Source: an uncultured Agathobacter sp.
GTDB lineage: Bacteria; Bacillota; Clostridia; Lachnospirales; Lachnospiraceae
Length of the DNA stretch: 64,000 bases
Direction: 5' to 3'
Assembly (NCBI GenBank): GCA_934307695.1
Contig: CAKRCS010000006.1
Span: 103,489 to 167,488, forward strand
Shown here: positions 9,701 to 18,012 of the stretch, one piece after another
Numbering within the stretch: the stretch's first letter is position 1
How the letters are laid out: each line of letters begins with the position of its first letter
Made by a program: the position numbers and the translations under genes
The notes under the pieces: generated by a model
Databases searched by the model: none
Told to the model about the DNA's origin: nothing
The model's input: only the letters and a program-made list of their open reading frames with translations

Positions 9701-12390
9701 GGCTCGATATCCAGCACATGAATATCATGCTTAACCGTCTGCTCACGCTTCTGCAGATAGCTGATACAGTACTCGATTGCGATTGCCTTTGTCACCTTGC
9801 GGTCAAAAAGCTCATACGACGCATCTGTACCCATCGATTCTGCCTGACGGATAAAGTTCTCATTGATAATGTAGCTTACCAGCTCCTCAAAGCCGGTGTT
9901 CTTGGCATCGTTTTCAAATGCGGTATCGCTGCCTCCGGAAACGATCGTGTCCGAAATATCCGTCAGAATGAACGGCACTTCGCCCACCGCATTGCCCGGA
10001 ATCACATAGATATTCTTATTGATGTAGTGGTGATCCGCATCCTGCGCAAACGTCAGGGACTCCCATGCCACCGCATCGAGATCAAACGTGCTTACATCCG
10101 TGACAAGGCTGCTAAAGTTGGCTGCGCACAAAAGTGCCACAAGCCGCTGCACATTCGTCACATCCGAAGCCGTTCCAAACGCTGCTCCCCTGCTTAGTCT
10201 GCCAGTAGTATCAACCTCCGAAGCAATGATTGAATAATCTGCAATGACCGGCAGGCACACCGCATTGTCATACACCTGTTTTATGATCGACTCCACCGTG
10301 CTCTTTTGAATGTCATCCGAAGCGGAAAACGTTCCGGATGCCGAGCCGCTTCCCGAAACAAAAAGCAGATCGATCTGTGAAGTGCCCTTTTGCTCCAGAT
10401 ACTGTTCGAATGCAGTCGGAACTGTGGTCGTCACGTCAAAATACATATTTCTTGCGTCGAGTGTGCCGTCCTGATTGAATACCTGATCCTTGAACAGATT
10501 GTTGCTTGAGAATCCGCCCTTGTAATAGTAATACGGGATCTGTACGCCGTAATCGAGTTTGCCCGCCGGATCTAAGGCAAGCGTATATCTGCCGTTCCAC
10601 TCACCCACATAGCGGTACATCGGCTCACTGGTGCATTTAAAGTTACCGGTTCCCGCCTCGTTTTTCACATAAGGCTTTGCCACATTAAGGGATGCGCTGT
10701 ACTGAGCATCCTGCGCACGGTTAAACACCGTCCTGCCCGGAATGACGGAATAATAATAGCTGCCAACCTGCAGATTATCATTCGGAACATATTCAAAAAT
10801 TACGCTGTAATACCAATAATTTCCAAAGTCCAAAACCAGCGGATCCGTTACGGTATTGTCGCCGTTGCCGGAGCCATTTCCGGTATCTGTGCCGGAGTTC
10901 TCTCCTGTATCCGTGCCGCTTCCGTTTCCATTGTCTGTTCCAGTGCCGGAGTTGTCTCCGGTATCTGTGCCACTTCCGTTGCCGGTATCTGTTCCATTAC
11001 CGGAATTGTCTCCGCTGTCTGTGCCGCTTCCGTTTCCGTTGTCTGTGCCACTTCCGTTGCCGGTATCTGTTCCGGAGTTATCTCCCGTATCTGTTCCAGT
11101 GCCGGCATCTACGCTCTCGCCGTCATCCGCAGCCAGCGCGTCAGTTGCGTTCTCCTCTGTTCCGGAAGCCGTATTATCCCCGCCGGACGCACTTCCATTT
11201 TCCGTGCCGGTTCCAGAGTCACTTCCGTTTTCTGTGCCGGTTCCGGATTCACTTCCGTTTTCTGTGCCTGCGCCCGTGCCAGCTTCAGTGCCAGTTCCGG
11301 CATCTGTTCCGCTTCCGTCGCCTGTATCTGTTCCACTTCCGTCGCCATTTTCAGTTCCAGAGCCACTTCCATCTCCGGTTTCAGTTCCTGATCCGCTTCC
11401 GTCGCCGGTATCTGTTCCTGATCCATCCCCGGTGCCAGAACCGCTTCCGTCTCCGTTTTCACTTCCAGAGCCGCTTCCATCCCCGGTACCCGGATTGGTT
11501 GTGCTGCCGGAATCCATATCCTTCGGCAGCTTTACCTCGTCTGCCAGTCCGATATAAGTAAAGTTCGCGGACAGGTCGGATCTTGGGAGCGCGTAGATCG
11601 CACACTTTTTGTTTGCCGCGTCCGCGCGGAACGCATCAAATGCATCCTCAGAGGTATAGATGGACGCAGATGTGACCGCGTATGCACCGTTGCCGCCGAC
11701 AAGTGCCTGCAGGCTCTCAAGTGAATCTGCGTCCTTGCTTCCGGCGATTCCCGCAAACGCCAAAGAATAATATCCATTGTTGGAATATACAAAATAATCC
11801 GGGTTCTCATCATAGTCACCGTTTGCCGCATCGCTAAGCGCAAAGCTCTCGTTTAACACATACGCACCGAAGCCATCCCCAACATCCTGCATGCTGTAGC
11901 CGGCTGTATCCTTTGCAATGCTGTCTTCCGTGGTAAGGGAAACCTTCGTCCAGTTCTCCTCGTCATCCTCCACAACAGCATACGTCTCCTCATACGTTTT
12001 GTAGGTGAGTGCCTCATCTGTTCCGCAGATGTTCTTCAGTGCCTCCTGCTTCTCCTCCATCCAATGGACACGATTGTCCGTTCCGGAGATCTGCTTTACG
12101 GCATCCTGCCACAGGACAGCCTTGCCCGTCTCGGCATCGATCCCGGCGACCGGCTCATTGCCATCCACCAGATAACCAAACGCAGCCATATCGGTGCTCG
12201 GAACAAGCTCCATAACAGAAAACGGAGCGTCCACCGTATTTCCCGCAACAATCGACTGAATGCCCTGAAAAGACGGCTGCGCCGAAACCGTATTCGTATG
12301 GCTGATTGAAATTGTCGTGACCACAAGCACTGCCACAAGCAGCAGTGATACCGATGCAATGATTTTTTTGTGTGATCTATGCATAGTCAT
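6760..12390 (-). CDS. Giant secreted protein at the end of the pilus operon (DUF5057-like)
   Basis: The product (1876 aa, about 200 kDa) starts with a signal or anchor sequence: basic MHRSHKK, then IIASVSLLLVAVLVVTTISI. Residues about 45-290 are a folded N-terminal region with FSVMELVPSTDMAAFGYLVD; about 295-515 are a Gly/Ser/Thr/Asp/Glu-rich linker; about 520-1876 are a large beta-rich extracellular part with no catalytic motif I recognise. The opening resembles proteins annotated DUF5057 in Lachnospiraceae, from memory only. AGAGGAAG precedes the ATG at 12390. It is the last gene of the pilus cluster, 75 bases after the fourth minor prepilin. I infer a pilus-associated adhesin or tip protein; no LPXTG motif is visible, so attachment could be through the N-terminal helix. 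Confidence 0.6.
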   Translation of the reverse strand: MTMHRSHKKIIASVSLLLVAVLVVTTISISHTNTVSAQPSFQGIQSIVAGNTVDAPFSVMELVPSTDMAAFGYLVDGNEPVAGIDAETGKAVLWQDAVKQISGTDNRVHWMEEKQEALKNICGTDEALTYKTYEETYAVVEDDEENWTKVSLTTEDSIAKDTAGYSMQDVGDGFGAYVLNESFALSDAANGDYDENPDYFVYSNNGYYSLAFAGIAGSKDADSLESLQALVGGNGAYAVTSASIYTSEDAFDAFRADAANKKCAIYALPRSDLSANFTYIGLADEVKLPKDMDSGSTTNPGTGDGSGSGSENGDGSGSGTGDGSGTDTGDGSGSGTETGDGSGSGTENGDGSGTDTGDGSGTDAGTGTEAGTGAGTENGSESGTGTENGSDSGTGTENGSASGGDNTASGTEENATDALAADDGESVDAGTGTDTGDNSGTDTGNGSGTDNGNGSGTDSGDNSGNGTDTGNGSGTDTGDNSGTGTDNGNGSGTDTGENSGTDTGNGSGNGDNTVTDPLVLDFGNYWYYSVIFEYVPNDNLQVGSYYYSVIPGRTVFNRAQDAQYSASLNVAKPYVKNEAGTGNFKCTSEPMYRYVGEWNGRYTLALDPAGKLDYGVQIPYYYYKGGFSSNNLFKDQVFNQDGTLDARNMYFDVTTTVPTAFEQYLEQKGTSQIDLLFVSGSGSASGTFSASDDIQKSTVESIIKQVYDNAVCLPVIADYSIIASEVDTTGRLSRGAAFGTASDVTNVQRLVALLCAANFSSLVTDVSTFDLDAVAWESLTFAQDADHHYINKNIYVIPGNAVGEVPFILTDISDTIVSGGSDTAFENDAKNTGFEELVSYIINENFIRQAESMGTDASYELFDRKVTKAIAIEYCISYLQKREQTVKHDIHVLDIEPRQTNSDHEGKLQTKITKWFTDAGYQLDSLTVTTVPMAEFIGKIDDLTAYDMVYFGLNTDYYHKDGSGLTVYNDTAMNGLVYSNVGDITVVNSDGSTSDQWQWSYSGMLESDYQHSFDNATGLLNRLYVRTAKSAVEDWDKKAVLDENNRTETFRLSGNDLTKQKYKEIVNYIKGGFPVVFADDFMTGTDVNEVKIDNCTYIYELVKDQLANENVMTETTAITNTAKLYRYISLNKPVVTVSGLTKTAGKEYVTLKSSKVSFNFQIENLSAAEGTSEFDCGLYFDNNADGRFSATEAVIASDITISRNGKRIKPVNGHYSLQAGEGITYSLSYHLPDSYIGIIPWKLKICQNDNEYRYNSVNGYFYIKNTSAKQVVNILQINTKNGAQKPVTLNMQAEMQKGSSTFKSLVESLEDFTLNIKTISGDQYTNGYEQVDGISYVYIDGNRVRLDSFDMLVLGFADMYSLDKGSKNCYKGLQDYIDTGKPVLCTHDTTSPSNNSVAPYWGYDYNTLLRNYVGMDRYGILDNQALKLGLTLSNAAGSDAKACLEEKAGDGSKRRYYIIKNADGTYRYTTNSHASGTVTIRQLFEDAVAAAAADGTDIAYEPRSGKTKIVKQNQGLTDLSLMYQAYGSDNSWDRGRNYINYTSNSKLTPSVMATSTAVRVNEGQITTYPFEIGDTLPVSSTHYQYYQLDMNEDEDNDGESDIVVWYTLDGTKENNSLYTTAEKDVRNNYYIYTKGNITYSGVGHSDVNSEAELKLYINTMIAAYSAGLQAPSVSIRQSSDEDAPAVDTIYLSYDATQNMILEEELGRGGSSLARQKFYFTVNDRNLIKNMRSKEEFVDFYIEVTKEEYDANRYTGPYIEHDGIYLKKQNWTIYAADGSSLSTTNNTEGIDNGWYDASSGKYHLVSGTTYCVDLDISSLISAASYNGQQFKGSTRAIKVYLGAYTKITYNNNASRVTNTDISYYGFEVRQLELVDLD
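10838..11505. repeat. Low-complexity repeat tract encoding the Gly/Ser/Asp/Thr linker
   Basis: About 670 bp of short irregular repeats encode alternations of GDGSGTDTG, GSGTENG and NSGTDTG. The opposite strand is open for more than 230 codons as a Pro/Val/Ser-rich frame; this is a by-product of the repeat and not a gene. Confidence 0.8.
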
Positions 12391-12465
12391 TACTTCCTCT
12401 CCATTTCATGGATCTGTCCTCCGGAAAAGAACGAAAAAGCCGCTTTCCGGCTTTCCTCGCTCCCA

Positions 12466-13008
12466 TTATCCGATCGTCTTAGACGGATAAGCCTCCGCCA
12501 GTGATGAATAGGCAGACACCTTGTTGCGCAGCGTAACATTTTTCGCTCCAAGATACTCCTTGTCATCCTTTGTAAATTTGATCGTCAGGTTCACCATCTG
12601 GTGATTGTTGTTATCCTCGGTTGGTATGGTTGCTGAAAAATCCGTGACGTACTCCGCCATCAGGTTGGAGGACTCGAACGTCACCGCAGACGCCGTCACA
12701 TTGTATTTGTTCAGTGTCAGCTTCTGATCTGTTGCATTCCAAACGACCGTGTATGCAACGCTGTCGTTACATATAAAAAATGTTTTGTTTGCGGAATCAA
12801 ACCCGACACCGTGATTTGCATCGATCAAAAGATCGGAAAGCTGATTGACCGCAAGCTGCGCTTCGTATTGCAGATCGACCTCCGTGCTGACCGTCTTGTA
12901 GGAACTGGTTCCGGACATACAAAATCCAACCACCGCGCCACCCACGATCGTAAGGATCGCGATTGCCACGAGCAATTCGATCAGTGAAAATCCTTTTTGA
13001 TTGTCCAT
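12466..13008 (-). CDS. Minor prepilin (PilW/PulG-like)
   Basis: The 180-residue product starts MDNQKG/FSLIELLVAIAIL, a class III prepilin signal: basic leader ending in Gly, Phe at +1, Glu at +5, then a hydrophobic helix. The leader would be cut and the Phe methylated by PilD. The rest is a small globular head with an amphipathic alpha-1 continuation (TEVDLQYEAQLAVNQLSDLL). GTAGGAGGGAGG precedes the ATG. It lies 14 bases after the GspH/FimT-like gene and just before the giant secreted protein, so it is probably part of a minor pilin set that primes pilus assembly. Assignment to PilW rather than another minor class is tentative. Confidence 0.8.
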   Translation of the reverse strand: MDNQKGFSLIELLVAIAILTIVGGAVVGFCMSGTSSYKTVSTEVDLQYEAQLAVNQLSDLLIDANHGVGFDSANKTFFICNDSVAYTVVWNATDQKLTLNKYNVTASAVTFESSNLMAEYVTDFSATIPTEDNNNHQMVNLTIKFTKDDKEYLGAKNVTLRNKVSAYSSLAEAYPSKTIG

Positions 13009-13022
13009 AAAAAGCCTCCCTC

Positions 13023-13517
13023 CTACTCCGATACGACCTTGCCGGTCTCTTTATAAATTGTCAGGACATACGTCCTGCTTCCCTGTGAAACCGAGATCTT
13101 ATGCACATAGATAGAAGGTCCGACCGCCGGAAGCTGCATCGCGCCGGAGCTTCGGTCAAACAGGATGTACACGCCCGTATCGTCAAGCTCACTTGCCGCG
13201 CTAAGATCATCCCCATCCGTGTAACGGACGGTAACGGTCTTTTTCCCGATGACCTGTGCCGCATCCGCAGTCCCATTCGTGATCGTCTGCGCATAGAAAG
13301 CACCGTCTGCCCCTTTATACAGATGCAGTACGACAGAGTTCTTCCCCATCGTATTGACGCGCGTTTTGTTGATGTAAGATTGTATATTCTTGGCGCATTC
13401 CTTTGCCTTGAAGCCCCCGATCGCACTGACGGAGATTGCAAGCGTACCCGTCAGCACCGCCATGATGGCGATGACCACGATCAGCTCCACCAAAGAATAT
13501 CCTTGATTTCGTTTCAT
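13023..13517 (-). CDS. Minor prepilin (GspH/FimT-like)
   Basis: The 164-residue product starts MKRNQG/YSLVELIVVIAIM, a prepilin cleavage and methylation signal with Tyr at +1 and Glu at +5. Downstream are AKECAKNIQSYINKTRVNTM and a compact beta-rich head, the arrangement seen in GspH/FimT-type minor pilins. GGGAGA precedes the ATG. It sits between the large PilX-like gene and the PilW-like gene, so it is a predicted member of the pilus-initiation complex. The specific family is inferred from length and layout. Confidence 0.78.
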   Translation of the reverse strand: MKRNQGYSLVELIVVIAIMAVLTGTLAISVSAIGGFKAKECAKNIQSYINKTRVNTMGKNSVVLHLYKGADGAFYAQTITNGTADAAQVIGKKTVTVRYTDGDDLSAASELDDTGVYILFDRSSGAMQLPAVGPSIYVHKISVSQGSRTYVLTIYKETGKVVSE

Positions 13518-13544
13518 ACCAGTCTCCCAAATCTATGTTGCAAG

Positions 13545-15794
13545 TTACTTTTTCTGCCAGTTGCTAAAGGTGATCAGATCCCCGTAGCTGCTGGTCGCCT
13601 CCGTAGTACCGGAACCGCCACCGGAACCGCCGCCCGTGCCGTCCGAACTATCACCCAGACTTCCGATCCAGGAAGCGTTACCACCCTTGAACAGCTCGTA
13701 AGCGTGATAGGTCTTTCCGCCCGCCGTAAAGGTTGCAGCCATAAGCCGTCTCGCCTCCTGCTCGGTGACACCCTCGATTGCATAGCTGTTACCCATCGCT
13801 TCAATCTTACCATCACAGATGGCAATTCCCCGGAAACCGGAATTCAATCTGATATCACAATCGCTGGAGGTGATCAGGATTGCGACTTCATTTGCGGTAT
13901 TTATGGTCAGGTTATATGGTCCCTGCTTTGCAATGATAACGCGATACTTAAAGCCGGTGTTCGGATCAACATAAGAGAAGTCGATACCGTGGCTGTCACC
14001 GTGTGCAAAGACATCATTCAGAACATCCGTATTGATGAAGTTCTCAAAAACCGTCTTATCCTTCTGCTCCGGCTCGATCGCGGAATAGTTTGGAGACAGG
14101 ATCGTGGAAAGTGCCTCAAAGGTTCGCGGCATACGGCTGATCTTTGCGGAGATATCCTCCGTGGAAGCCTCATACAGATTTACCGTGCTTCCATCGTAGG
14201 ACACATAAGTTCCCGCGGTGTAGAGCATGGATGGACTGTCATTATACTTGATCTGGTTGGAATAGAAGGATGTGTATGTATCCAGCTTGCCACCATCATT
14301 CTTATCCGCCGCATAATAGTCACTGTAATACTTCTTTGCAGCATCTGCCGGGAGATTTGCATAGAAATACACAAGCCCCTTTGCATTGTCAAATACCGTC
14401 TGGACGCAGGAGCTTACCGAAGCTCCGTTTAAATAATCGCCCAAGCTCTTTCCGGTCTTTGTATATGGGATGCTTCCATTTACAAACACATAACTGCTGT
14501 CTGCTGCATCAACAAGCGCTTTGAGCGCCTGATACTCCGTCATCGTCATCGGATTCTTGGAATACAAGGATGATGCAGCACTCGCAGTATCCCCGTTCGT
14601 GCCGATGCAGTTTCCCGGAATCAGGTATGCGATCTGGTTGCCCTTGACGCTTATGGACTCACCCATCTGTACATTCTCGTTTGCCGGGTTTGCTGCCCCC
14701 GCGTCAAAGCTGCTTGTGCCGATATAGGAATAGCCTGCGACCACAAGCTCATCAAGCCCACTCATGTCAAGATCACAGTTTCTGCCGTTTAGGATGATCG
14801 CACTGCTCTCTGCGGCATTCGTCGTGGAATTGCCATATCCGTAATACTTGCTGTTGCCGCTTCCGGCAATCACCTTCGTGTTGTAGCTGCCTTTTAAGGT
14901 AAGGTCATCGGACACATAGGTATTGGAAAAAAGATCGATCTCCGCATTGTCTGCCACGATATTATTCGCCCAGAGCTGTGCCGTGGAATCTATGATTGCC
15001 TTGGAGCCATTGCCTACATATAAATCTCCCTCCGCCGTGATATAGCTTCCGCCGGAAAAGATGACAGTTGAGCCATCTCTTATAGTAATACTCTTTGACC
15101 GGTCATCCTGATTCCAGTTATACCGGTTGGTAACATTATCCGACCCCGCATAGACATTGCCTGCGATCGTAACCGTCTGACCATTACCCTGCCTGATAAT
15201 GATACCGGAATTGGCGATCAGCGAATACGAAAACAAGTCCGGTAAGGAAGTGGATGTTACCGAACGCATACTTGGTGCCGCAATATTGATATCCGTCTGG
15301 ATGATGGATGTGATATCCTTTGCATCCGTATAAGTAACCTTGATATCACACAAGGTAATGCTTGTGCCATTGTCGATCAGCTGATGTGAACCACAGTCCA
15401 CGGATGCGGACGGGGAATCCACCATCGACGAGATCAGCGCCGCATTGTAAAACGCCGCATCCGCCGGATCCGCAAGCTTCGACTTTAATTGTGTCATGAA
15501 GGCTGCTTTAAACTGTGCCTCGCGCGCGGACGAGGTAAGACTCTGCGAATATGCCTCCATCATCTCTGTGTACGCAGTCACATACGCATCTGACACATAA
15601 TTTTGTAATCCGACCGTAACCTGATCCAACACAGATTCCGCCGAATAGAAATTGTTCTTGATCTGTGAATCCGTCGCCTTCATCTGAAAATTCATGACAG
15701 ACAAACGAAGCGCCGCAGTAGCAAGAATGCCAACGATCGCAAAGACGACTAATACAAGAACAATGGATGATCCTTTATTGTTTCTTCGTTTCAT
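13545..15794 (-). CDS. Very large minor pilin (PilX/PilK-like N-terminus, beta-helix-like ectodomain)
   Basis: The 749-residue product begins MKRRNNKGSSIVLVLVVFAI followed by ATAALRLSVMNFQMK, a PilX-type helix that lacks the Glu at +5, as expected of pilins that sit at the tip. KNNFYSAESVLDQV continues helix 1. Residues about 205-330 contain repeated short strands of the kind ITIRDGSTVIFSGG and ITAEGDLYVGNGSKAIID, which suggests a parallel beta-helix. The C-terminus is rich in Gly/Ser/Thr. Minor pilins of this class are usually 150-350 residues, so this one is greatly enlarged. The start overlaps the stop of the preceding gene (TGATG). I infer a pilus-tip or adhesive subunit; substrate unknown. 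Confidence 0.7.
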   Translation of the reverse strand: MKRRNNKGSSIVLVLVVFAIVGILATAALRLSVMNFQMKATDSQIKNNFYSAESVLDQVTVGLQNYVSDAYVTAYTEMMEAYSQSLTSSAREAQFKAAFMTQLKSKLADPADAAFYNAALISSMVDSPSASVDCGSHQLIDNGTSITLCDIKVTYTDAKDITSIIQTDINIAAPSMRSVTSTSLPDLFSYSLIANSGIIIRQGNGQTVTIAGNVYAGSDNVTNRYNWNQDDRSKSITIRDGSTVIFSGGSYITAEGDLYVGNGSKAIIDSTAQLWANNIVADNAEIDLFSNTYVSDDLTLKGSYNTKVIAGSGNSKYYGYGNSTTNAAESSAIILNGRNCDLDMSGLDELVVAGYSYIGTSSFDAGAANPANENVQMGESISVKGNQIAYLIPGNCIGTNGDTASAASSLYSKNPMTMTEYQALKALVDAADSSYVFVNGSIPYTKTGKSLGDYLNGASVSSCVQTVFDNAKGLVYFYANLPADAAKKYYSDYYAADKNDGGKLDTYTSFYSNQIKYNDSPSMLYTAGTYVSYDGSTVNLYEASTEDISAKISRMPRTFEALSTILSPNYSAIEPEQKDKTVFENFINTDVLNDVFAHGDSHGIDFSYVDPNTGFKYRVIIAKQGPYNLTINTANEVAILITSSDCDIRLNSGFRGIAICDGKIEAMGNSYAIEGVTEQEARRLMAATFTAGGKTYHAYELFKGGNASWIGSLGDSSDGTGGGSGGGSGTTEATSSYGDLITFSNWQKK

Positions 15795-17152
15795 CAGTTC
15801 GTCATACCTCCCGTAAACGTTGCCAAAGGCTCTGCTCCCATCAGTGAGCCAACATCCGCCGAACCGTCATATATCTCAACCGTCACATCAAAGATGCGGT
15901 CCCACTTTGTGATCGGTGTCGTGATCGACCGCCCCTGCAGGACATTGCTCCAGACGTTGGAAGCCGCATTGCTGTTATACTGGCACCACCGGATCTGATC
16001 GATCGCGCCCTTTGTCGCAAGGTTGGTATTCAGGTTGGACTGGATATCGCAGTGGGAATGCCCTTTTGCATCCGCAGTCGTTTCCTTGACATACAGATCC
16101 AGCTTGTAAGCTGCCTCACGCACCGCAAGCGTTGTATCATCCGGTGCCTGATCCGAGCCCTTCTGCTTGATCAGATGCAGCGTAAAATCCACATCATCCG
16201 GGTTGTTGACCGTGATGGAATCCGAAGCTCCCTGATACCACGGGAAATACAGCAGATACACGTTTTTAAGCGATTGATCCGGATTATCCGCGTTGTCAAA
16301 AAGCACGCTGCTTAGATGATAGACCAATGTATTGCCGGTGCTGTCCACCGCGGAATAATAATAGACAAGCTCCACCGTCTCGACACCGGAAATATTTCTT
16401 ACATTCACCTCGATGCTTCTGGTGATCTTATCCGTTGTGATCGCCGGAGCGACCTCATTGCCATGCTCATCTGTGGTCGCCGTGGTCTCCTCGACCGGAA
16501 ACAGTGCAAGCACCGTCGAGGTTGAAATCGCATCCGCATACAGCGCATCCGTCTGTGGATCGATCGACTGCAGGTCTGCAATTGCCGTATCGTTATAAGA
16601 CTTTACATCATTCGGCTTAACCGAGATCAGCGCACTGTACTTCTTGGAGCCGCCTCCCGCAGACATATTTTTGAGGAAAAAGTAATAGTTGCGCGAGCTT
16701 TGCCCCTCAAAGACGCGCTCGGTTCCATGCGTCCGGATACTGCTGTTTATCATCGTATCCCAGCCCGGAATCTCATACCCCGCATCTTCGATCTTCTTTT
16801 TGATCTGCTCGTAGGTATACGTCCTCTGGTAGGTCGTTCCCTCGTTCGTAAGCTCGTAAACCGGAAGCGCACCGGACTCATCCGTCGAGAGCAGGCTTGT
16901 TGAGATCAGATTGAACCGCTCCTCCGGGTAATCAAACTGGTACGCCAGCTCCTCTAAGCTCATCTTCTCGATGCCCTCCATCATGTTCTCCGCGATGGAG
17001 GTAAGCCGCAGACGCTCCTTTGCCTTTGCATTCGTCCTCGCCGAGAGAACAAACGCATTTAAAAGAGGGAACACGACAATCGCAAGAATCGCGATTGTAA
17101 CAATAAGTTCTACCAAAGAAAATCCCGAATTATTGTGTTTCTTCTTACGCAT
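15794..17152 (-). CDS. Minor prepilin (PilV-like), 452 aa
   Basis: The product begins MRKKKHNNSG/FSLVELIVTIAIL, a clear prepilin signal with Phe +1 and Glu +5, followed by FPLLNAFVLSARTNAKAKER and IAENMMEGIEKMSLEELAY, typical of PilV/PulJ-type helices. The remaining ~380 residues are an enlarged extracellular head without a family I recognise. GGAGGGAG precedes the ATG. It follows pilO by 37 bases and is coupled by one base to the next large pilin. Together the two have heads two to three times longer than usual, suggesting a bulky tip complex. Confidence 0.78.
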   Translation of the reverse strand: MRKKKHNNSGFSLVELIVTIAILAIVVFPLLNAFVLSARTNAKAKERLRLTSIAENMMEGIEKMSLEELAYQFDYPEERFNLISTSLLSTDESGALPVYELTNEGTTYQRTYTYEQIKKKIEDAGYEIPGWDTMINSSIRTHGTERVFEGQSSRNYYFFLKNMSAGGGSKKYSALISVKPNDVKSYNDTAIADLQSIDPQTDALYADAISTSTVLALFPVEETTATTDEHGNEVAPAITTDKITRSIEVNVRNISGVETVELVYYYSAVDSTGNTLVYHLSSVLFDNADNPDQSLKNVYLLYFPWYQGASDSITVNNPDDVDFTLHLIKQKGSDQAPDDTTLAVREAAYKLDLYVKETTADAKGHSHCDIQSNLNTNLATKGAIDQIRWCQYNSNAASNVWSNVLQGRSITTPITKWDRIFDVTVEIYDGSADVGSLMGAEPLATFTGGMTN

Positions 17153-17189
17153 GTGGCTCCCTCCTTTCTATAAATCCATATTTCTTTTA

Positions 17190-17999
17190 CTACTCCGCGT
17201 CAGAAGCGGAATTATCCGCCTGTGCAGCATCTGCCGAATTGTCTGAGCTGTCCTTCCGCTCGATCATCTGTCCGAAAATATTGTCCACGCCATGCGGGAT
17301 TGCCGGGATCTCTGCCGGAACATAAGCCTTATCCTGACCGAACAGATAATAAGTATTAAAATCCATCGTGCCGCTTAACAAGCCATTGGCGCTGTTAAAG
17401 GTCATGCTGATCTGCTCCACGGACATCGGATCATCGGCTCCTGCGATAAAGGAAACCATATCCTTCATTCCGTCGTAATCCGCGTCAAAGATAACGGTGG
17501 ATACAATATCAAACAGCTTATAGAGTCCAACATCCGCAGTAACCGCTGCATCCGTTGTTCCTGACGTATCTGCCGAAGCATCTCCTGCTGTATCCGCAGC
17601 CGCATCCGGTTCTGCCGCATCTGCCGAAGCATCGGTTCCCTGTGAAGCCGTCGAGGTGTCAACGATAACCGGATCGGCAATCGTAAGAGACGATACAAAC
17701 ACATTCGTCTCATCCTCCAGATGCACAACATCCATGATATTATTCTCTTCTCTTAAATATACCGGAAACTGGTCGATGATCTGCTCGATCCCGGCGTTCA
17801 TTGTTTCCATGTCCGACTCATACTGCGGACATTTATCCTGCACCGCCTCAAGCTCGCTCACGCGGGCACTTAAGGTTGCGTTCTCTGCCCGTAAATTCTC
17901 CGCTTTGGTGACGTTTCCCCGATACATCGTGAAATAGGAAAGCGCCAAAAACAGGATGCCAGCCAGCATGATGAGTAATTTCTTATCCTTTGATGACAT
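17190..17999 (-). CDS. pilO: Type IV pilus alignment protein PilO-like
   Basis: The 269-residue product has a short cytoplasmic start (MSSKDKK), one membrane segment (LLIMLAGILFLALSYFTM), a coiled coil (AENLRAENATLSARVSELEA) and a periplasm-facing or extracellular domain, the architecture of PilO. Residues about 115-150 are an Ala/Asp/Ser/Thr-rich insert that separates two parts of the ferredoxin-like domain. PilO partners PilN to link the assembly platform to the pilin subunits. The gene follows pilMN by 13 bases and has GTAGGAGGT ahead of its ATG. Sequence identity to named PilO proteins cannot be measured here; position and topology support the call. Confidence 0.8.
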   Translation of the reverse strand: MSSKDKKLLIMLAGILFLALSYFTMYRGNVTKAENLRAENATLSARVSELEAVQDKCPQYESDMETMNAGIEQIIDQFPVYLREENNIMDVVHLEDETNVFVSSLTIADPVIVDTSTASQGTDASADAAEPDAAADTAGDASADTSGTTDAAVTADVGLYKLFDIVSTVIFDADYDGMKDMVSFIAGADDPMSVEQISMTFNSANGLLSGTMDFNTYYLFGQDKAYVPAEIPAIPHGVDNIFGQMIERKDSSDNSADAAQADNSASDAE

Positions 18000-18012
18000 A
18001 ATGTCTTACCTC

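Noticed and set aside
10856..11557. 233-codon plus-strand frame rich in Pro/Val/Ser
   Set aside because: It is the complement of the Gly/Ser/Asp/Thr linker repeats of the giant minus-strand protein. The 1338-1874 plus-strand frame is rejected for the same reason.
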